Shown here piece by piece: positions 60,751 through 64,000 of a stretch of DNA of 64,000 bases (its first letter is position 1; each line of letters starts with the position of its first letter). The position numbers and the translations under genes were made by a program. Where the stretch lies: contig NZ_JAEMHL010000001.1 of the NCBI RefSeq assembly GCF_016458305.1, forward strand, positions 186,001 through 250,000, read 5' to 3'. The stretch comes from Geomonas anaerohicana (lineage in GTDB: Bacteria > Desulfobacterota > Desulfuromonadia > Geobacterales > Geobacteraceae). The notes below the pieces were generated by a model, which saw nothing but the letters and a program-made list of their open reading frames with translations, was not told where the DNA came from and ran no database searches.

Positions 60751-62229
60751 CTATGGCCTAACCAAAACCTCCAACGGTGCCTTGAAAAGCTCCAGCACCG
60801 GCCCCGGGTGCACGCCCAGGGCAACCACAACCAGCGCCAAAACCGCCAACACCCCCGCCTCTCTCAGCGACAGGTCCTTCAACTCCAGCGGCGTCTTCTC
60901 TTTGCCGAAGACCACCTCCTGCACCAGTCGCACCGTGTAGACCAGGGTGAGTATGGTGCCTAGGAAGGCAATGGCGGCTGCCAGCGGCGCGACCCTGAAG
61001 GTCCCGACCAGGATGATCAGTTCGCTGACGAAGTTGTTCAGCCCCGGCACCCCGGCGGACGCCATGTTGAAGACCAGGAAGAAGAAGGAAAAGACCGGAA
61101 TCTTGCCCCAAGTACCGCCGTAGCTGGAAAGATCGCGGCTGTCCGCACGCTCCTCCAGCATGCCCACCACGACGAACAGCGCGCCGGTGGTGACGGCATG
61201 GTTCACCATCTGCAGCAGCGCACCGGAGACCGCGACGGGGCTCCAGGCGGCGATGCCGAGGGCGACGAAGCCCATGTGACTGACGCTGGAATAGGCTAGC
61301 ATCCTCTTCATGTCGCGCTGTGCAAATGCGATCCAGGCGAAGTAGCCAATGCCGAGCACGGCCACCACGAAGATCAGCGGCGTGAGGGCCCGCGATGCCT
61401 CCGGGAAGAGCGGGAAGGCGATGCGGATCAGGCCGTAGGCGGCGGTCTTGGAGAGGAGGCTGCCGAGCATCAGCGTGCCGGCTACCGGCGCGTCGCAGTA
61501 GGCGTCCGGCTGCCAGGTGTGCAGCGGGAACAGCGGGAACTTGATGGCGAAGGAGAGCAGGAACGCGGCGAACAGCCACAGGCCGATGTCATACGGGATG
61601 GTGGTGCGCACCAGTTCGGGGAGCGCGAAGGTGTAGTTCGTTGTCTGCGCGCCATGCATCAGGTAGAGCGCGATGATCGCCAGCAGCATGAGCAGCGAAC
61701 CGACGAAGGTGTAGAGGAAGAACTTGATGGTGGAGTACACGGGGCGGCCGCTCCCCCAGACGCCGATCAGAAGCAGCATCGGGATCAGCATCGCCTCCCA
61801 GAAAAGGTAGAAGAGGAACAGGTCCAGGCTCAGGAACAGTCCCTGGACGGCGCCCTGCAGGGCAAGCAGAAGCGCGAAGAACAGCCCGGCGCGCTCCTTC
61901 ACCTGCCACGCGGAAAGCACGGCGATCAAGGTGATGAAGGCGGTCAGGATGGTCATCACCAGGCTGATCCCGTCCATGCCGAGGGTGTAACGGATCCCGA
62001 AGCGCTCGATCCACGCTGCATCCTGGTACAGGAAGAATCCGGCAGGCGCTCCCGCGGCCTTCTCGCCCGTCAGCGCGAGCGGCCACAGGCACAGTGCCAG
62101 TTCCGCCAGGGTGAAAGCGAGCGCCACACCGCGCACCGCCGCATCGCTGCGCCGGAGGGCGAAGACCAGCAGCGCCCCGCAGAGCGGGAGGAAGATCAGC
62201 AGCGTGAGTATCGGGATGAGAGAAGTCAT
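60751..62229 (-). CDS. nuoM: NADH-quinone oxidoreductase subunit M
   Basis: 492 aa, about 14 membrane helices. Key segments are YTLGMDGISLVMTILT, FYLFWEAMLIPMLLLIG with the essential Glu, [33 protein letters not shown] and AGVPGLNNFVSE. It is a proton-pumping antiporter-like subunit of complex I, between nuoL (35-bp gap) and nuoN. Confidence 0.96.
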   Translation of the reverse strand: MTSLIPILTLLIFLPLCGALLVFALRRSDAAVRGVALAFTLAELALCLWPLALTGEKAAGAPAGFFLYQDAAWIERFGIRYTLGMDGISLVMTILTAFITLIAVLSAWQVKERAGLFFALLLALQGAVQGLFLSLDLFLFYLFWEAMLIPMLLLIGVWGSGRPVYSTIKFFLYTFVGSLLMLLAIIALYLMHGAQTTNYTFALPELVRTTIPYDIGLWLFAAFLLSFAIKFPLFPLHTWQPDAYCDAPVAGTLMLGSLLSKTAAYGLIRIAFPLFPEASRALTPLIFVVAVLGIGYFAWIAFAQRDMKRMLAYSSVSHMGFVALGIAAWSPVAVSGALLQMVNHAVTTGALFVVVGMLEERADSRDLSSYGGTWGKIPVFSFFFLVFNMASAGVPGLNNFVSELIILVGTFRVAPLAAAIAFLGTILTLVYTVRLVQEVVFGKEKTPLELKDLSLREAGVLAVLALVVVALGVHPGPVLELFKAPLEVLVRP

Positions 62230-62264
62230 CGGCAGTTCCCGTTGGCGCGCAGGCGCCGGTTACG

Positions 62265-64000
62265 TTACAGCGCGAGCCAGGCGAGGTAGCACAAAATCAA
62301 GGCTCCCCCGGCGGCGAAACTGATGAGATAGACGGCGACCTTTCCGGTGCTCCAGCGCCCGAACAGGCGGCCGACACCGCCAACACCGGCGCTGAGACCG
62401 TCCACGGAGGCATCGATCACACCGCGGTCCACCCGCTCGGACAAGAAACCGGCACAGGCCTGGTAAGGGCGGATCAGGACCAGGTGGTACAGCTTGTCGA
62501 AGTACCACCCCTGGGCCAGGAAAGCGAACAGCCCGGACGGCTGTGCCTGCGCCTCCCGCATCCGCTCGGCCCGCCCCTTGCCATACCGGAAATACGCCAC
62601 CAGCAGTCCGAGCAGTGCCACGATCCCGGCCACGACCTGCAGCACGATTTCCTGTTCGTGCGAACCGGTCGGGAGGTCGGTTACAGGGAGCGTCGCAAAG
62701 AACCCGCTCAGGTAGCCGCCGCCAAGGTAAGAGGGGAGGTCGAGCAGGCCGCCGAACAGACCCAGGATGGCGAGCGGGATTAGCACGACTTGCATCACGG
62801 TGAGGCCCGAACTGCGGTGCACGTGCCCGTTGCCCCCGCCAAAGACCAGGAACATCAGGCGGAAACTGTAGAAGGCGGTGATCAGGGCCGTGAGCAGGCC
62901 AAGCAGGTACAGGGCCTGGTACAGCACGCCCCCCTTGAGCCACACCGCCAGCAGTATGCTGTCCTTGCTGAAGAAGCCGCCGGTGAGAGGGATGCCGGCG
63001 AGGCAGGCCGCGCCGGTCAGGAAGCTCCAGAAGGTGACGGGGAGCGAGCGCCTCAGGCCGCCCATCTTGTAGATGTCCTGCTCGTGGTGCATCGCCGCGA
63101 TGACGCAGCCGGCGCCGAGGAAGAGCAGCGCCTTGAAGAAGGCGTGTACCAGCAGGTGGAAGGTGGCCGCGGTTACCGCCCCGGCGCCGACGCCGAGCAT
63201 CATGTAGCCGATCTGGCTGATGGTCGAGTAGGCCAGCACCCGTTTCAGGTCGCGTTGCGCCAGCGCGCAGGTGGCGCCGTAAAAGGCGGTCAACCCGCCC
63301 GTCACCGAGATGGCGGCGAGGGCAGCGTGTGAGCTGCCGATCAGCGGCAACAGGCGCGCCAGCAGGTAGACGCCGGCGGTGACCATGGTGGCGGCGTGGA
63401 TCATGGCGGAGACCGGGGTCGGGCCGGCCATGGCGTCCGGGAGCCAGACCATGAGGGGCATCTGCGCCGACTTGCCCATGGCGGCGATCAGGAACAGGAT
63501 GCCCAGCATGGTGATGACGGAGCCGGGCATGAGGAAGCCCATCCCATTTGCCTTGGTGATGGAGAGGGTGCCGAAAAGTTGGAACAGCCACGCCAGCGCG
63601 ATCATCAGCGCCACATCGCCAATCCTGGTAGTGATGAATGCTTTCCTGCCGGCGTCAGCGTTGTTGGGATCCGAGTACCAGAAGCCGATCAGCAGGTACG
63701 AGCAGAAGCCAACCCCTTCCCAGCCGAGATACAGCAGCGGCAGGGTCTCCCCGAGGACCAGGGTCAGCATGGCGAACACGAACAGGTTCAGCAGGGCGAA
63801 GTAACGCGCATAGTCCTCGTCATCGCGCATGTAAAAGACGGAATAGACGTGGATCAGGCCGCAGACGAAGCCGATCATGACCACCATGGAGAGCGAGAGG
63901 GGATCGAGGTAGAGCGAGATCGGGATGGCAAGGTCGAAGCTGGCGAACCAGTCGGCAAGGGTGATCACCTGCGGACCGGTATAGGCTGCGGCAGCCAACA
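62265..64000 (-). CDS. nuoL: NADH-quinone oxidoreductase subunit L, N-terminus beyond window
   Basis: About 578 residues are visible; the first about 70-80 lie past the right edge, and the TTG near 63998 is an internal Leu codon, not the start. NuoL landmarks: YLGWEGVGFCSYLLIGFW, KSAQMPLMVWLPDAMAGPTPVSA, HAATMVTAGVYLLAR, QRDLKRVLAYSTISQIGYM and the long C-terminal lateral helix region. It is the distal proton-pumping subunit of complex I. Confidence 0.96.
   Translation of the reverse strand, partial: LAAAAYTGPQVITLADWFASFDLAIPISLYLDPLSLSMVVMIGFVCGLIHVYSVFYMRDDEDYARYFALLNLFVFAMLTLVLGETLPLLYLGWEGVGFCSYLLIGFWYSDPNNADAGRKAFITTRIGDVALMIALAWLFQLFGTLSITKANGMGFLMPGSVITMLGILFLIAAMGKSAQMPLMVWLPDAMAGPTPVSAMIHAATMVTAGVYLLARLLPLIGSSHAALAAISVTGGLTAFYGATCALAQRDLKRVLAYSTISQIGYMMLGVGAGAVTAATFHLLVHAFFKALLFLGAGCVIAAMHHEQDIYKMGGLRRSLPVTFWSFLTGAACLAGIPLTGGFFSKDSILLAVWLKGGVLYQALYLLGLLTALITAFYSFRLMFLVFGGGNGHVHRSSGLTVMQVVLIPLAILGLFGGLLDLPSYLGGGYLSGFFATLPVTDLPTGSHEQEIVLQVVAGIVALLGLLVAYFRYGKGRAERMREAQAQPSGLFAFLAQGWYFDKLYHLVLIRPYQACAGFLSERVDRGVIDASVDGLSAGVGGVGRLFGRWSTGKVAVYLISFAAGGALILCYLAWLAL

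Overview
The window looks like chromosomal DNA of a Geobacteraceae-type bacterium (Geobacter, Geomonas or Citrifermentans; Desulfuromonadota). This is inferred from the high GC content, the gene families present, the gene order at rng/purT/rplU/rpmA/obg, and the abundance of GC-rich intergenic repeats. No rRNA, tRNA, CRISPR array, prophage or insertion sequence was recognised.

Layout. (1) 1-7.7 kb, minus strand: a respiratory operon for an alternative complex III (ActB, a fused ActC-ActD, ActF, pentaheme ActA) ending in a cbb3-type oxidase catalytic subunit cut by the left edge. A PoxB-like thiamine-diphosphate enzyme is divergent from it. (2) 10-15 kb: a polyphosphate kinase 2, a DUF1328 membrane peptide, the NHEJ ligase LigD, and a small stress-type operon (SAP-like peptide, 55-aa peptide, ferritin-like protein). 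(3) 15.5-29 kb, plus strand: a five-gene alpha-glucan/trehalose operon (TreZ, DUF3536 GH57 enzyme, TreY, GlgE, TreS-maltokinase fusion) ending in a coupled CHRD-domain secreted protein. (4) 29-38 kb: YihY membrane protein, SDR, zinc dehydrogenase, SRPBCC protein, Ku, and a plus-strand operon of DUF748, DUF3309, DUF6496, a glycine-rich stress protein and a hemerythrin. (5) 38-49.8 kb: two single-domain response regulators around an HDOD protein, a GspE/PilB-type ATPase with MshEN motifs and TatA; then uvrB, pcnB, a YgbA-type NO-linked gene, a His-Gly-repeat ferredoxin, a 2-Cys peroxiredoxin, a TIGR04073 pair and a Lys/Ala-rich exported peptide. (6) 50-59 kb: a TIGR03960/TIGR03936 radical SAM fusion, rng, purT, a Rieske ferredoxin, rplU, rpmA, obg and an HD-GYP protein. 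(7) 59-64 kb, minus strand: nuoN, nuoM and nuoL, the last cut by the right edge.

How the parts fit. Regions 2-4 read as a stress or desiccation island: NHEJ repair (LigD, Ku), trehalose by two routes, polyphosphate, and small stress proteins. The PoxB-like gene (7.9 kb) and the SAP/ferritin operon (14.2 kb) have nearly identical promoters, which suggests shared control. The act/cbb3 genes imply a quinol-to-oxygen branch in a lineage best known for anaerobic respiration.

The most unusual non-coding content is a family of GC-rich inverted repeats (at least a dozen sites), one copy of which sits in frame inside ligD. There are also two loci with heptamer-repeat arms, a palindrome cluster after obg, and a possible structured RNA before the first response regulator. 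All calls come from reading the sequence; no database search was run.
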